A stretch of DNA of 64,000 nt, from contig DCPU01000016.1 of NCBI GenBank assembly GCA_002323245.1, positions 65,876-129,875 of the forward strand. The letters are read 5' to 3'. Of this stretch, positions 26,818-35,242 are shown piece after piece. Positions within the stretch are counted from its first letter, which is position 1, and each line of letters starts with the position of its first letter. Made by a program: the position numbers and the translations under genes. This DNA comes from Mariprofundus sp. UBA1536 (GTDB lineage: Bacteria > Pseudomonadota > Zetaproteobacteria > Mariprofundales > Mariprofundaceae). The notes beneath the pieces are model-generated. The model did no database searches, was not told the origin of the DNA, and was given only the letters and a program-made list of their open reading frames with translations.

Positions 26818-27168
26818 TACCAATGTACCGGCAAGCCTAGAAGATGGCATGTGCTGCTATGAATTGATTCTTATTTCATGCGTGATTACAAGTGCGCATA
26901 ATTATGTGGTTATGCTTTTTCCGACAATGCATAGTGTGTTTTCTAATGAATTTAGCCACTGATTCTGATTCAAAGTAGCCGCGCATTATGGTTGTGACCT
27001 TACCAGTGGTGTTGGCGGTGGAATCTTAGTGCCGAACTGCGATAAATGGCCACCAATGGACAGTCGGGAGCCATTCCGTAAAAGTTAAAGATGTCGCCCA
27101 GATAGGTAGGGTGTAACCCCTTGCCCTAGTCTTAACATTCAATATCAAGGGGTATCTGTGGGAGGATA
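26818..27168 (+). other. Non-coding stretch, no gene recognised
   Basis: About 350 bases between the integrase and the hsdS remnant. I see no open frame with a ribosome site, no tRNA and no clear hairpin terminator. It may be decayed coding DNA. Confidence 0.5.
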
Positions 27169-27174
27169 ATATAT

Positions 27175-27843
27175 AAAACCGCTGCCATGTAGCAACTGCT
27201 CACCGGCAAAAAACGCCTGCCCCCCTTCGATCAAACCCACACCGGCTACAAACAAACCGACCTCGGCGAAATCCCGAATGATTGGGAAGTTGTTAACTTA
27301 CTTGATGTCGCAAACTTAATTCATGGTAAAGCTCACGAGCCATACGTAGTCGATGCTGGTGACTACATAGTGGTTAATTCAAAATTTGTATCTACAGAAG
27401 GCAAGGTTAGAAAAACATGCAGCAAGAATGATTGCCCCGCGAAAAAGGGTGATGTGTTGATGGTGCTAAGTGATTTGCCGAATGGAAAGGCATTGGCGAA
27501 ATGTTACTTGGTCAATGAAGATAGTGTTTATGCTGTTAACCAACGGGTTTGTATCTATCGATCAACTAAAATAGTTCCCGAATTCCTTTTTTATAATCTT
27601 AACAGGCTTAAGTATTTCCTTGGTTTAGATGATGGGGTGACCCAGACGCATATTTTGAATGGAGATATAGCAGCTTGCCAAATATATGTGCCTAAAGATA
27701 AAGAAGAGCAGAAAGCTATTGCATGCGTATTGGCTGATATGAATAAAGAGATTGAGGAACAAGAACATCGCCTCAACAAAACCCAACAACTCAAACAGGG
27801 CATGATGCAGGAGTTGCTGACGGGTCGGACGCGGTTGGTATGA
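27175..27843 (+). pseudogene. hsdS: Type I restriction specificity subunit HsdS, C-terminal half only
   Basis: The frame reads KTAAM, then a TAG stop (27190-27192), then QLLTGKKRLPPF, a target-recognition domain, and the C-terminal conserved region (IACVLADMNKEIEEQEHRL, then LKQGMMQELLTGRTRLV). The first block is the end of the central conserved repeat of HsdS, where the residue at the stop is normally Gln. The first recognition domain and most of the central region are therefore gone, and a CAG-to-TAG change interrupts what is left. A product could start only from a weak internal codon such as the GTG at 27370. It overlaps the next gene by four bases, the spacing of an original operon. Confidence 0.85.
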
Positions 27844-28391
27844 ACGGGCAGGAAATACCTTCTTATAGCATTGAAGACCACCAACACCGCTTGGCTGCTT
27901 GGAGTGCTTCGCGGGTGGCAAGTGCCAGCAAGCTGTGTCGTTTCTCTGTTAAGCAGGGTGTTGCGATATTGGAGATGAGTGGATTCGATGCTGCATTGGC
28001 CAAGCCGGAACAATTGCCTGAGCCCAAGTTTATCGACGAGAAGCATCTGGCGTGGCGCGAGGATGTCATCAAAGCGTCGGCATCGTTGTCATTTTCGCAT
28101 GGTGTGGCTGCAAAGCTGATTAACACCTATCTCAAGGCACGCTTTGTGTGTGGGGGATACCATCAGCATCCCAATGTGGAAGCACTGCATCCGCCTGTGG
28201 ATAGGCTGCTGCTCAACCAACTGCCGAAGGAAAACGTTGCTGGCCTCAAACATGAGTGGCTGATGCACAAAAACAAAGCATGGTCGAAATTCACATCCGA
28301 TGACTATCAGGCTGTTATCAATCACTTTCGACAAGCCATGCCGGGGCGACCTTTGTGGGAAATCGAACAATACTGGCAAGGCTATCAATGA
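27840..28391 (+). CDS. Uncharacterised protein downstream of hsdS, 183 aa
   Basis: I do not recognise the family. It is a soluble protein that begins MNGQEIPSYSIEDHQHRLAA. It contains KLINTYLKARFVCGG and ALHPPVDRLLLNQLP and ends PLWEIEQYWQGYQ. The composition is Trp- and His-rich towards the end, with no membrane helix or signal. It overlaps both the hsdS remnant (ATGA) and the following gene (ATGA), so it belonged to the same restriction-type operon. Its reading frame is intact although its neighbours are broken. Confidence 0.75.
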   Translation: MNGQEIPSYSIEDHQHRLAAWSASRVASASKLCRFSVKQGVAILEMSGFDAALAKPEQLPEPKFIDEKHLAWREDVIKASASLSFSHGVAAKLINTYLKARFVCGGYHQHPNVEALHPPVDRLLLNQLPKENVAGLKHEWLMHKNKAWSKFTSDDYQAVINHFRQAMPGRPLWEIEQYWQGYQ

Positions 28392-28612
28392 GTGGCTTTA
28401 CCCATTTCATCGGCTGGGATGTTGGCGCATGGCACTGCGATACGAATAGCAAAAGCCGTGATGCGATTGTGATTCTGGATGAAGCCTTAAACATTGTGGG
28501 CGCGCCTTGGCGCGGCAATCTGCGCGAAAGCATCAATGCAGCGGCGTCTGCGGGGGAGTGGCTAGAGTCGTGGCGGGATGATGAGAATGATTTTAGGCAG
28601 GGTTATCATTGA
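28388..28612 (+). CDS. Truncated RNase H/actin-like fold protein, N-terminal part
   Basis: 74 residues: MSGFTHFIGWDVGAWHCDTN, then RDAIVILDEALNIVGAPW. The FIGWDVGxWHC and IVILD pair looks like the first two strands of an ASKHA/RNase H-like fold. The protein stops soon after. Its end (EWLESWRDD) matches in frame the first codons of the AlbA/AAA_4 gene at 31362 (EWKESWRDE) over 25 of 27 bases. It therefore appears to be a fusion of two broken genes. The DNA for FIGWDVGAWHC recurs at 30280-30316. Confidence 0.6.
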   Translation: MSGFTHFIGWDVGAWHCDTNSKSRDAIVILDEALNIVGAPWRGNLRESINAAASAGEWLESWRDDENDFRQGYH

Positions 28613-28632
28613 AGCTGTGTTGGCCCTGTGAT

Positions 28633-28752
28633 TTCGAGATATCAAAGACAGAAATTTGAGTTATTTTTTATCGTGTTTCGAGATATCGTAATTATATCTT
28701 ATCCGTCAATATATTGATATTATTGAAATAAAAGCGCTTAATTCGAGATATC
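28633..28752 (+). promoter_or_regulatory. Three copies of TTCGAGATATC upstream of a Fic gene
   Basis: Exact 11-base copies at 28633-28643, 28677-28687 and 28742-28752, all in the same direction and separated by 44 and 65 bases in an otherwise AT-rich leader. The last copy ends 30 bases before the Fic start codon. The unit contains the palindrome GATATC. These look like binding sites for an autoregulatory protein, perhaps the winged-helix C-terminus of the Fic protein itself. Confidence 0.65.
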
Positions 28753-28782
28753 TGCATGCTCTTGTTAGAGAAGGTGACTGGT

Positions 28783-29964
28783 ATGGCTATGTTTAAACAT
28801 CATGATTTGACGCTCATTAACCCCGCATTCGATTCACCGCTGGTGGACGTATTGACCGAGCTGGAACATTTACGTCGGCTTCAGCTTGCGGGGTCTACAC
28901 CTGCGCCTATCTTTTTTCAGCTTAAATCCATTTTCCATATGTTAGAAAGCTTGGGCTCTGCTCGTATTGAAGGCAATCACACCACATTGGCAGATTATGT
29001 GGAGAGTAAACTCGATGAACATCAGCATGTCCCAGCTGATCAATTGCGTGAAATGACAAATATCGAAGCGGCGATGCTCTATATCGAAGAACATGTCAGC
29101 CCGGGTGCTCCAATAAGCGAGAAGTTGATTCGGGAGCTGCATGCTATTGCTGTGAAAGACCTCAAACGAGAAGGTGACGCTACCCCTGGCGCTTATCGGC
29201 AGCAGCAGGTGCAGATTGCGCAGGCGGAGCATCTGCCGCCCGAAGCGATGCAGGTGCAAGGCTATATGCAGGAGCTGGTCGCATTTATTAATGAGGGTCA
29301 CCCATCCAAATATGACCTTATTAAGGTGGCGCTTGCTCACCATCGCTTTGGCTGGATTCACCCCTTTGGTAACGGCAATGGCAGGGTGGTGCGATTGCTG
29401 ACCTATGCCTTGATGATTAAATATGGGTTTAATGTGCAAGTGGGCGGAAGGGTGCTCAATCCTACGGCTGTGTTTTGCAATGACAGGGACATCTATTACA
29501 GCAAGTTGGCAGAAGCGGATACGGGGCTTTTGGAGGGTCGAGAAGGTTGGTGTATCTATGTGTTGCAGGGCATTCTTGATGAGCTTCGCAAAGTGGATCA
29601 ATTGACGGATGCGGACTTTCTCAATGATAAGATTATTGGCCCAGCATTAGCATACGCCAGAGAACGGGAATTGATTACTGCCCAAGAAGCAAACTTATTA
29701 CTTACTGCTGCCAAATTGGGCGTTGCTAAAGCGGGCGATTTGGTGATGCCCAAGCTCACTGATGCGCAACGTACTTACCAAATTAAAAAGATGGTTGATC
29801 GCAAGATGCTGCTGCCCATTAAAAAAGGTGCACGCCAATATACCATAGGATTTAAAAACAATTATCTGCTAAGGGGCGTGATTCATGCTTTGACTACTGA
29901 AGGCTTTGTCCCAAGCAGTATGAGCAGCACGATGAGCAATGATGCTGTGGTGGACAAAGGATAA
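28783..29964 (+). CDS. Fic family protein with C-terminal winged helix, variant motif
   Basis: 393 residues. A Fic/DOC domain follows a Fic_N region with the inhibitory motif SARIEG (S59 to E63), the class II arrangement. The catalytic loop is HPFGNGNGRVVR starting at H193. The usual Asp/Glu after HPFx, which binds magnesium, is Asn, so AMP-transfer may be weak or changed. The C-terminal 100 residues (LTAAKLGVAKAGDLV onward) look like a winged helix. I use the ATG at 28783 because GAAGGTGA lies just upstream; one at 28756 also exists. Fic enzymes usually add AMP to hydroxyl side chains of target proteins. Confidence 0.86.
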   Translation: MAMFKHHDLTLINPAFDSPLVDVLTELEHLRRLQLAGSTPAPIFFQLKSIFHMLESLGSARIEGNHTTLADYVESKLDEHQHVPADQLREMTNIEAAMLYIEEHVSPGAPISEKLIRELHAIAVKDLKREGDATPGAYRQQQVQIAQAEHLPPEAMQVQGYMQELVAFINEGHPSKYDLIKVALAHHRFGWIHPFGNGNGRVVRLLTYALMIKYGFNVQVGGRVLNPTAVFCNDRDIYYSKLAEADTGLLEGREGWCIYVLQGILDELRKVDQLTDADFLNDKIIGPALAYARERELITAQEANLLLTAAKLGVAKAGDLVMPKLTDAQRTYQIKKMVDRKMLLPIKKGARQYTIGFKNNYLLRGVIHALTTEGFVPSSMSSTMSNDAVVDKG

Positions 29965-30009
29965 TGGCAAATAACTTGGGTGGTCGCGGCGAGCTTGTGG
30001 GGGAACAAA

Positions 30010-30357
30010 ATGAGTAGTATTGGTCAACGCGAACGCGCTACGCAAAATCGAGTAGTGGAGCTATTCCAGAATGAATTGGAATATGACTATTACGGTGATT
30101 GGCAAGATCGCGCCGATAACTCGAACATCGAAGAAGCGTATTTGGCAGAGTGGTTGGGCAAGCAGGGTGTAAATGCTTCGTTGGCAGCCCTTGCCATTCG
30201 TGATTTTAAACGTGCTGCCAATATGGGCGATGGGAAGAAGCTTTTTCATGCCAATAAGGATGTATACAGCCTGCTTCGTATTTCATCGGCTGGGATGTCG
30301 GCGCATGGCATTGCGAGCAAAATGAAGCCAACGGCGCAGCCGCGGTTGTTTAAGTAG
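30010..30357 (+). pseudogene. hsdR: Type I restriction subunit HsdR, N-terminal fragment with foreign end
   Basis: Begins MSSIGQRERATQNRVVELF. It matches the HsdR N-terminus through NWQDR-like GDWQDRADN, YLAEWLGKQG and KKLFHANKDVYSLL (to about 30274). The DNA then switches to a segment 35/37 identical to 28404-28440, which encodes FIGWDVGAWHC in another frame. In the HsdR frame this gives an unrelated 25-residue end. The nuclease and helicase parts are therefore absent. Without them no restriction activity is possible. Confidence 0.8.
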
Positions 30358-30381
30358 GGTATGAGTACAAGGAGAAGCACG

Positions 30382-31365
30382 ATGAGCTATCAACCGCCTT
30401 TTACCGTTACTACGGAAATCGTTACCTTAATTAGCGCTATTAGCGAGCAGGTTGGTTTTGTGCAGCGGGACTATCTGGATGCTTCACCACAGCTCCGAAA
30501 AGCGAATCGTATCAAAACGATTACCGGCACATTACAGATTGAAGGCAGTAGCCTGAGTGAAGCGCAGGTATCGGCGGTATTGGATGGTAAACCTGTGCTG
30601 GCATCAGAGCGTGAGTTTGCCGAGGTGAAAGGAGCGATAGCTGCCTATGATAAGCTCAATGAGCTGAATCCACTTCAACTGGATCATTTGCTTGAAGCGC
30701 ATCGCTTGATGATGGACGATGTGTTGAATCAGGCTGGTGTCTTTCGCGATAAGCAGGTGGGCATCTATAAAGGCAAAGAGGTTGTGCATGTTGCACCACC
30801 TGCCCATCAAATATCGGGGCTGATGGCAGAACTGTTTGACTGGGTGAAAAAAACCGAAACCCACCCTTTGATTACCAGCAGTGTGTTTCACTATGAATTT
30901 GAATTTATTCATCCTTTTATCGATGGAAATGGGCGTATGGGCAGGCTTTGGCAAACCTTGTTGCTTGCTCAGTGGAAGCCGTTATTTGCGGACATGCCCT
31001 TAGAAAGCGTGATTAAATCGCATCAGCAGGACTATTATCAGGCATTAGGCAGTGCAGATTCACAAGCCGATAGCACGGTGTTTATCACCTTTATGCTTAG
31101 AGCGATTCTGCAAACATTGGAAAACGCCCCAGTAAACGCCCCTCAAAATGCCCCTGTAAAACCAGGTGGGCTAAAAACTCCGGAAGCCATTTTGGCATTG
31201 GTTGAGCAAAACCAAGCTATCACCCGCGCGCAAATTGCAGAACAGATTGGCAAAGATATTCGCACGATTGGCCGAGCGATTAAAAAACTCCAAGACGACG
31301 GGAAGCTACGCAGAGTTGGTTCGGATAAAACGGGGTATTGGGAACTGTTAGGGGAAGATAAATGA
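30382..31365 (+). CDS. Fic family protein, class II, with winged-helix C-terminus
   Basis: 327 residues. The complete Fic loop HPFIDGNGRMGR starts at H177, and the inhibitory motif TLQIEG (T50 to E54) precedes the Fic core. All catalytic residues for AMP transfer are present. After a linker with repeated NAP units (NAPVNAPQNAPVK) the C-terminus is a winged helix (TRAQIAEQIGKDIRTIGRAI, then DDGKLRRVG). I use the ATG at 30382, preceded by AAGGAGA. It overlaps the following AlbA-type gene by four bases. The target protein is unknown. Confidence 0.92.
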   Translation: MSYQPPFTVTTEIVTLISAISEQVGFVQRDYLDASPQLRKANRIKTITGTLQIEGSSLSEAQVSAVLDGKPVLASEREFAEVKGAIAAYDKLNELNPLQLDHLLEAHRLMMDDVLNQAGVFRDKQVGIYKGKEVVHVAPPAHQISGLMAELFDWVKKTETHPLITSSVFHYEFEFIHPFIDGNGRMGRLWQTLLLAQWKPLFADMPLESVIKSHQQDYYQALGSADSQADSTVFITFMLRAILQTLENAPVNAPQNAPVKPGGLKTPEAILALVEQNQAITRAQIAEQIGKDIRTIGRAIKKLQDDGKLRRVGSDKTGYWELLGEDK

Positions 31366-32637
31366 GCGAATCGCAGCATGTGGAGTGGAAAGAGTCGTGG
31401 CGGGATGAATACCTGAAATGGGTCTGCGGCTTTGGGCGGTGTTCTGGTTATCGGGCGCAATGATGCGGGTGAAGATGTGGGCATTGCCGATGCCCGCCAG
31501 CTTTTGGAAATCCTTCCCAATAAAGTGCGCGATTTGCTGGGCATTATTGTGGATGTGAATTTACTTGCAGTTGATGGCAAGGAATTGCTGGAGATTGTGG
31601 TGGAGCCTTACCCTTATCCCATCAGTTACAAAGGCCAATACCATTACCGAACAGGTAGCACCAAACAGGAATTGAAGGGTGCGGCGCTGGATCAGTTTTT
31701 GCTCAAGAAGCAGGGCAAGCGCTGGGATGGTGTGCCTGTTCCCCATGTGACCGCTGATGATTTGAACGCTAAGACATTCGATGATTTCAAAGCTCAGGCG
31801 ATGAAGAGCAAGCGGGTGGATGAAGAGGTGCTTGGCGAGAGCAATGCCCACTTGCTTGAAAGACTGCACCTTAATGATGGGGCGTATCTGAAACGCGCAG
31901 CTATTTTGTTGTTTCATCCTGACCCTGAGCGTTTTGTGACTGGGGCTTATGTAAAGATTGGTTATTTCGCATCCGATGATGATTTGCGCTATCAGGATGA
32001 GGTGCACGGCAATCTCTTTGAACAGGTCAAAGGTTGTTTGGATCTGTTGCGCACCAAATATATGAAGGCTGAAATTCGCTATGAGGGAGAGCAGCGGATT
32101 GAGGAGTTTCCATATCCCGATGCTGCCTTGCGCGAAGCGCTGCTTAATGCCATTGCCCATAAGGATTACAGTGGCGGCAGCCCCATTCAAATCAGTGTTT
32201 ACGACCATAAAATGATGTTTTGGAATGAAGGGCAATTGCCTGAGCATTGGACGGTGGCGCAATTATCGCAAAAACATCCTTCAAAACCGCATAACCCTGA
32301 TATTGCCAACGCTTTTTTCCGTGCGGGTTTGATTGAATCTTGGGGCAGAGGTACGTTGAAGATTCTCAAGGCGTGCGAGGATGCAGGTTTGCCTATGCCA
32401 GCCTATAAGTATGACCTTTCTGGTTTTATCGTGGAAATGCCGGGGAAAACGCCGGACATGATTCTAGATGCTTTAAGGCAAGATCCTACGCTTTCCATTC
32501 CAAGCATTGCCGTGCTTATAAGTAAATCCGAAAGTGCAGTTGAGAGAGCTATAAGAAAGCTGCGCGAAGATGGCCGCCTGGAACGGGTGGGTCCAGCCAA
32601 GGGCGGTAGCTGGAAGGTGTTGGGGGAAGAGGAATGA
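31362..32637 (+). pseudogene. AlbA_2/AAA_4 (RecG-like) putative DNA-binding ATPase, frameshifted
   Basis: Starts MSESQHVEWKESWRDEYLKW and then VCGF. The family normally continues with ANAQGG, but here the DNA goes straight to GGGCGGTGTTCTG and the frame is lost near 31430. The second part, open from 31432 to the stop, has the rest of the protein: VLVIGRNDAGEDVGI, the HATPase-like REALLNAIAHKDYSGG, RAGLIESWGRGTLKIL and a C-terminal winged helix. A deletion of about 11 bases explains the break. A shortened protein from the TTG at 31432 is conceivable. It shares a four-base overlap with the Fic gene upstream, as in known Fic/AAA_4 neighbourhoods of type I restriction loci. Confidence 0.8.
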
Positions 32638-32723
32638 GTGATATAGGCCAACGCGAACGCGCCACACAAAATTGTTGTGGCATAGTTAATGTAGTGGTCA
32701 ACAAAATTTGGCCACGTTATTAG
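32634..32723 (+). pseudogene. Second HsdR start remnant
   Basis: ATG overlapping the preceding stop encodes MSDIGQRERATQN, clearly the HsdR N-terminus. It is then replaced by unrelated sequence ending at a TAG. Compared with 30010 it differs at 6 of 39 bases, five of them silent or conservative. It comes from a separate restriction system rather than a recent duplication. Confidence 0.75.
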
Positions 32724-32771
32724 AGTTTTTTCCAAAATAGCCGTTCAGCAATATTTGGAGCCAACCCATCA

Positions 32772-33254
32772 TTATGTTGGTGAGGTCTTATCTGGCTCAC
32801 CATTCCCTCTCCCATAAAAAGCCTCTAATTTCGTCGCTAAAAAGTGAGGTGCTGAAACCATTTGAATTTCAACACCATTGGGAAGTGTTAGCGTATTCGC
32901 TGCTTGCAGCGCTTCTGGATACCACTTATTGCTAAAGCCAAGAATATCTTCACTGGTCGGCATCACATCGACAATGACGAAGCCATACACCCAGCGGCAA
33001 ATTGGAGCTTCATCATCGGTGTCTTCTCGAAACCCTTGCTGTCGAAGTTTCTCTGATAAGTCGTGGTAATCATGCATCGTTGTGATTTCAACAATCACAT
33101 CCACATCTTTTGTTTCCCTGGGTGGTGGAGATGCAGCGTCAGTCACTAACAACCCTGTTGCGCACCCACCTAGGAAGACGACATCATCCACCAGTGACCC
33201 AAGCCCTGCAGCCACTATTTGTAGCATTTCTATATTTGGGTCGTTTAGTTTCAT
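32772..33254 (-). CDS. Nucleotidyltransferase-fold protein (AbiEii/MenT-like), C-terminally shortened
   Basis: 160 residues with the nucleotidyltransferase signature FLGGCATGLL (Gly29-Gly30), followed by TKDVDVIVEI (Asp50 and Asp52 as metal ligands). LATKLEAFYGRGNG comes near the end. Related proteins continue after GRGNG with a conserved acidic helix; here the frame changes to EPDKTSPT and stops, so the C-terminus is probably lost. It overlaps the HTH gene upstream by four bases. Such HTH-nucleotidyltransferase pairs behave as toxin-antitoxin modules in which the toxin adds nucleotides to tRNA or protein. Activity of this shortened form is doubtful. Confidence 0.8.
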   Translation of the reverse strand: MKLNDPNIEMLQIVAAGLGSLVDDVVFLGGCATGLLVTDAASPPPRETKDVDVIVEITTMHDYHDLSEKLRQQGFREDTDDEAPICRWVYGFVIVDVMPTSEDILGFSNKWYPEALQAANTLTLPNGVEIQMVSAPHFLATKLEAFYGRGNGEPDKTSPT

Positions 33255-33766
33255 TTCGATGACAACCTATTGTTAAGCTGGTCTATAGCCATCTTTCTCT
33301 CTCTTGCTCGACCACCCCGTATAGCATCCACCAAGGCCAGAAGCTCATAAAGTGCTTTATCATTTCGAGCTGCTTTCGGTGCTGACTTATGCAATGGCGA
33401 GAAAGATATACCCCGCACATCACCTTCAGGGTCAGGCCATACATGTGGAAGCTCATTTGACTCGGCAAACTCTTTGTTCAGCGGCGGTGCAAAAGAGGCA
33501 GTTGCCACACCTCGGCATGGCTCACCAATCTCTGGTGCAAACGCGAACCGCACCCCATGCACAAGAAACTCTTTCAAGTTTGCAGATATCACTTTGTAGC
33601 CTTTATCTTTGCGAATCAGATTTGCTTTTAGCAGCTGCTGAATACAACCGTGCACTATTGAGGCGCTTAAGCCCAAAGATTCTCCTATGCGCTGCATAGG
33701 ACATGGCTCATTCCTAAGAACAACCAGCTTCAAAGCAACATATATGTCCTGTGACTTTAACTCCAT
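33251..33766 (-). CDS. Winged-helix antitoxin-like regulator
   Basis: 171 residues starting MELKSQDIYVALKLVVL. A helix-turn-helix region follows (PMQRIGESLGLSASIVHGCI, then QQLLKANLI). A middle region is typical of the partners of AbiEii-like nucleotidyltransferases, and a basic C-terminus (GGRARERKMAIDQL) closes the protein. The ATG at 33766 is preceded by AGAGGTG; an earlier in-frame start at 33823 has no such site. It is translationally coupled to the nucleotidyltransferase and probably represses the operon and neutralises the partner. Confidence 0.75.
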   Translation of the reverse strand: MELKSQDIYVALKLVVLRNEPCPMQRIGESLGLSASIVHGCIQQLLKANLIRKDKGYKVISANLKEFLVHGVRFAFAPEIGEPCRGVATASFAPPLNKEFAESNELPHVWPDPEGDVRGISFSPLHKSAPKAARNDKALYELLALVDAIRGGRARERKMAIDQLNNRLSSK

Positions 33767-33868
33767 AACAACACCTCTAATATTCTGTATTCTGGAATCG
33801 CGAATACCGAATGTCAAATTCATTGCATTATCACATGCACGATGCTGTCGATTTATTTGACTATTATA

Positions 33869-35242
33869 TCAACGTATATTCTGTTCACTTTCTTTGATTT
33901 CGATGGTGCGCCGGATCTCATCTGCTTTCTCATTCAGCCCTGCAAATATGGCATCTGCCACCGCTGCTGGAAAGTTTGCAGGCAACATCGCTTTGACTTT
34001 AGCAATCACACTGGGTGTGTCCGCAACAATCTCGACAAGCATGTCATGCACCTCAGCGCCAAGCCCAAGCTTTTCGGCCATGTTATAAAAATGCCGAGGA
34101 GAAATTTCCTTCAATTTGTAATGCACATTCTTCGATTTAAAGGCCATGGCCAGCTTTGCATCATGCGGGCTGAGTTGATTCGCTTTTTTACCCATTATCG
34201 GCCAGGTGGAAAGCACATCATAAATCGGCGTCATGCGATAAGTGCCCGAAGCTTCATGAAATAAACTGAAATTCTTCGCATGCCCATCGGTTGCCGCCAG
34301 CATCCAGAAAATCACCTGCGTCTTAAAGAAACTTCTGCGGTCTTGATGGGACACGCTGGAACCACGCAGCAGCATAAGGATTTCAACCATCCCAGGCCCA
34401 CCATCACTTTCATACTTCAACGATGATGGCAGACCCAATGCCTGGCACATATCTTCTTGAGGCAGGCGCAACCAATAACTTCCATCTTGCGAAAGCTTTC
34501 GATCAAAGCGTTTTACAATCAGCGCTTTGGTTTCACCAAAGGTACCCATTTCACAATGTGCTGTATCGATAGTATATGCATCCATGATGTTTGAGCATAA
34601 CCACTCATTCTCTACAGATGAGAACCTATCTGCATCCATATTCCCCACCAATCCAAGTGGTAGCTTCATGATATGTGTCGTTGGTGTTTGCCCCAAAGGA
34701 AGGCACCACTGGCCTTCATGCCATAGCAGTGCTGTTTTTTCCTGTGCTCCCGCAATAGAAATTCTAAATTCGTCAGTCTCTTCGCGCAGAAAGGCATCGC
34801 TGGATGCAACTTTTAATTGCTGCTCCACCTCCAAATCTGAAAGTGGCTTCGCCTTAATCGTATCCCAACCTTCAGGCTGTTCACCTTCTGCTAGTAGCTG
34901 GATTGCCCCCACACAATCACGGCCAATTTCAGCCAATAATTCAAATGAGGAACTGTTTCTGACTGCATATTTCTGCTGAATCCTTTTGCGGATTTTATCG
35001 CTATCGGGCAGTAAATTATCGAAGAAGTTTTCAACCACATCACCCTCAAAAGGTAAGTTCTGCGGTTTAAAAGGCATGGATAAAGACAATACACGCCGCG
35101 AAGGATGCTCAAGCCATTGATCGGCATACTGGAATTGTTGCGGCTTGGTTTTAAAAACTGTCCAAGTGCCAACAAGTAAACCATTCATCCATACATTTAA
35201 AGATTTCTGGTTCTTTTTCCGCCTCGTCTTAACTTCTACCAT
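33869..35242 (-). CDS. hipA: HipA-type serine/threonine kinase toxin
   Basis: 457 residues with the HipA layout: an N-terminal subdomain (VWMNGLLVGTW, then LSLSMPFKPQNLPFEGDVV), the P-loop-like ISIAGAQEKTALL with its autophosphorylation region, and the catalytic ATDGHAKNFSLFH (Asp and Asn of the kinase loop). The metal-binding PIYDVLSTWP is also present. In E. coli HipA phosphorylates glutamyl-tRNA synthetase and stops growth; the target here is unknown. The start overlaps hipB by seven bases. All key residues are present, so this module looks functional within an otherwise decayed island. Confidence 0.93.
   Translation of the reverse strand: MVEVKTRRKKNQKSLNVWMNGLLVGTWTVFKTKPQQFQYADQWLEHPSRRVLSLSMPFKPQNLPFEGDVVENFFDNLLPDSDKIRKRIQQKYAVRNSSSFELLAEIGRDCVGAIQLLAEGEQPEGWDTIKAKPLSDLEVEQQLKVASSDAFLREETDEFRISIAGAQEKTALLWHEGQWCLPLGQTPTTHIMKLPLGLVGNMDADRFSSVENEWLCSNIMDAYTIDTAHCEMGTFGETKALIVKRFDRKLSQDGSYWLRLPQEDMCQALGLPSSLKYESDGGPGMVEILMLLRGSSVSHQDRRSFFKTQVIFWMLAATDGHAKNFSLFHEASGTYRMTPIYDVLSTWPIMGKKANQLSPHDAKLAMAFKSKNVHYKLKEISPRHFYNMAEKLGLGAEVHDMLVEIVADTPSVIAKVKAMLPANFPAAVADAIFAGLNEKADEIRRTIEIKESEQNIR

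Noticed and set aside
28633..28752. Three repeats upstream of fic as a tiny CRISPR array.
   Set aside because: Units are only 11 bases, spacers differ in length (33 and 54 bases) and no cas genes are present.
29964..30017. A 17-codon ORF (MANNLGGRGELVGEQNE) between the Fic gene and the hsdR fragment.
   Set aside because: Too short to support as a gene; it may be another fragment of a lost neighbour.
32690..32725. The sequence around TGTAGTGGTCAACAAAATTTGG resembles the ends of some IS3-family insertion sequences.
   Set aside because: No transposase, matching opposite end or target duplication is visible nearby; the resemblance is from memory only.
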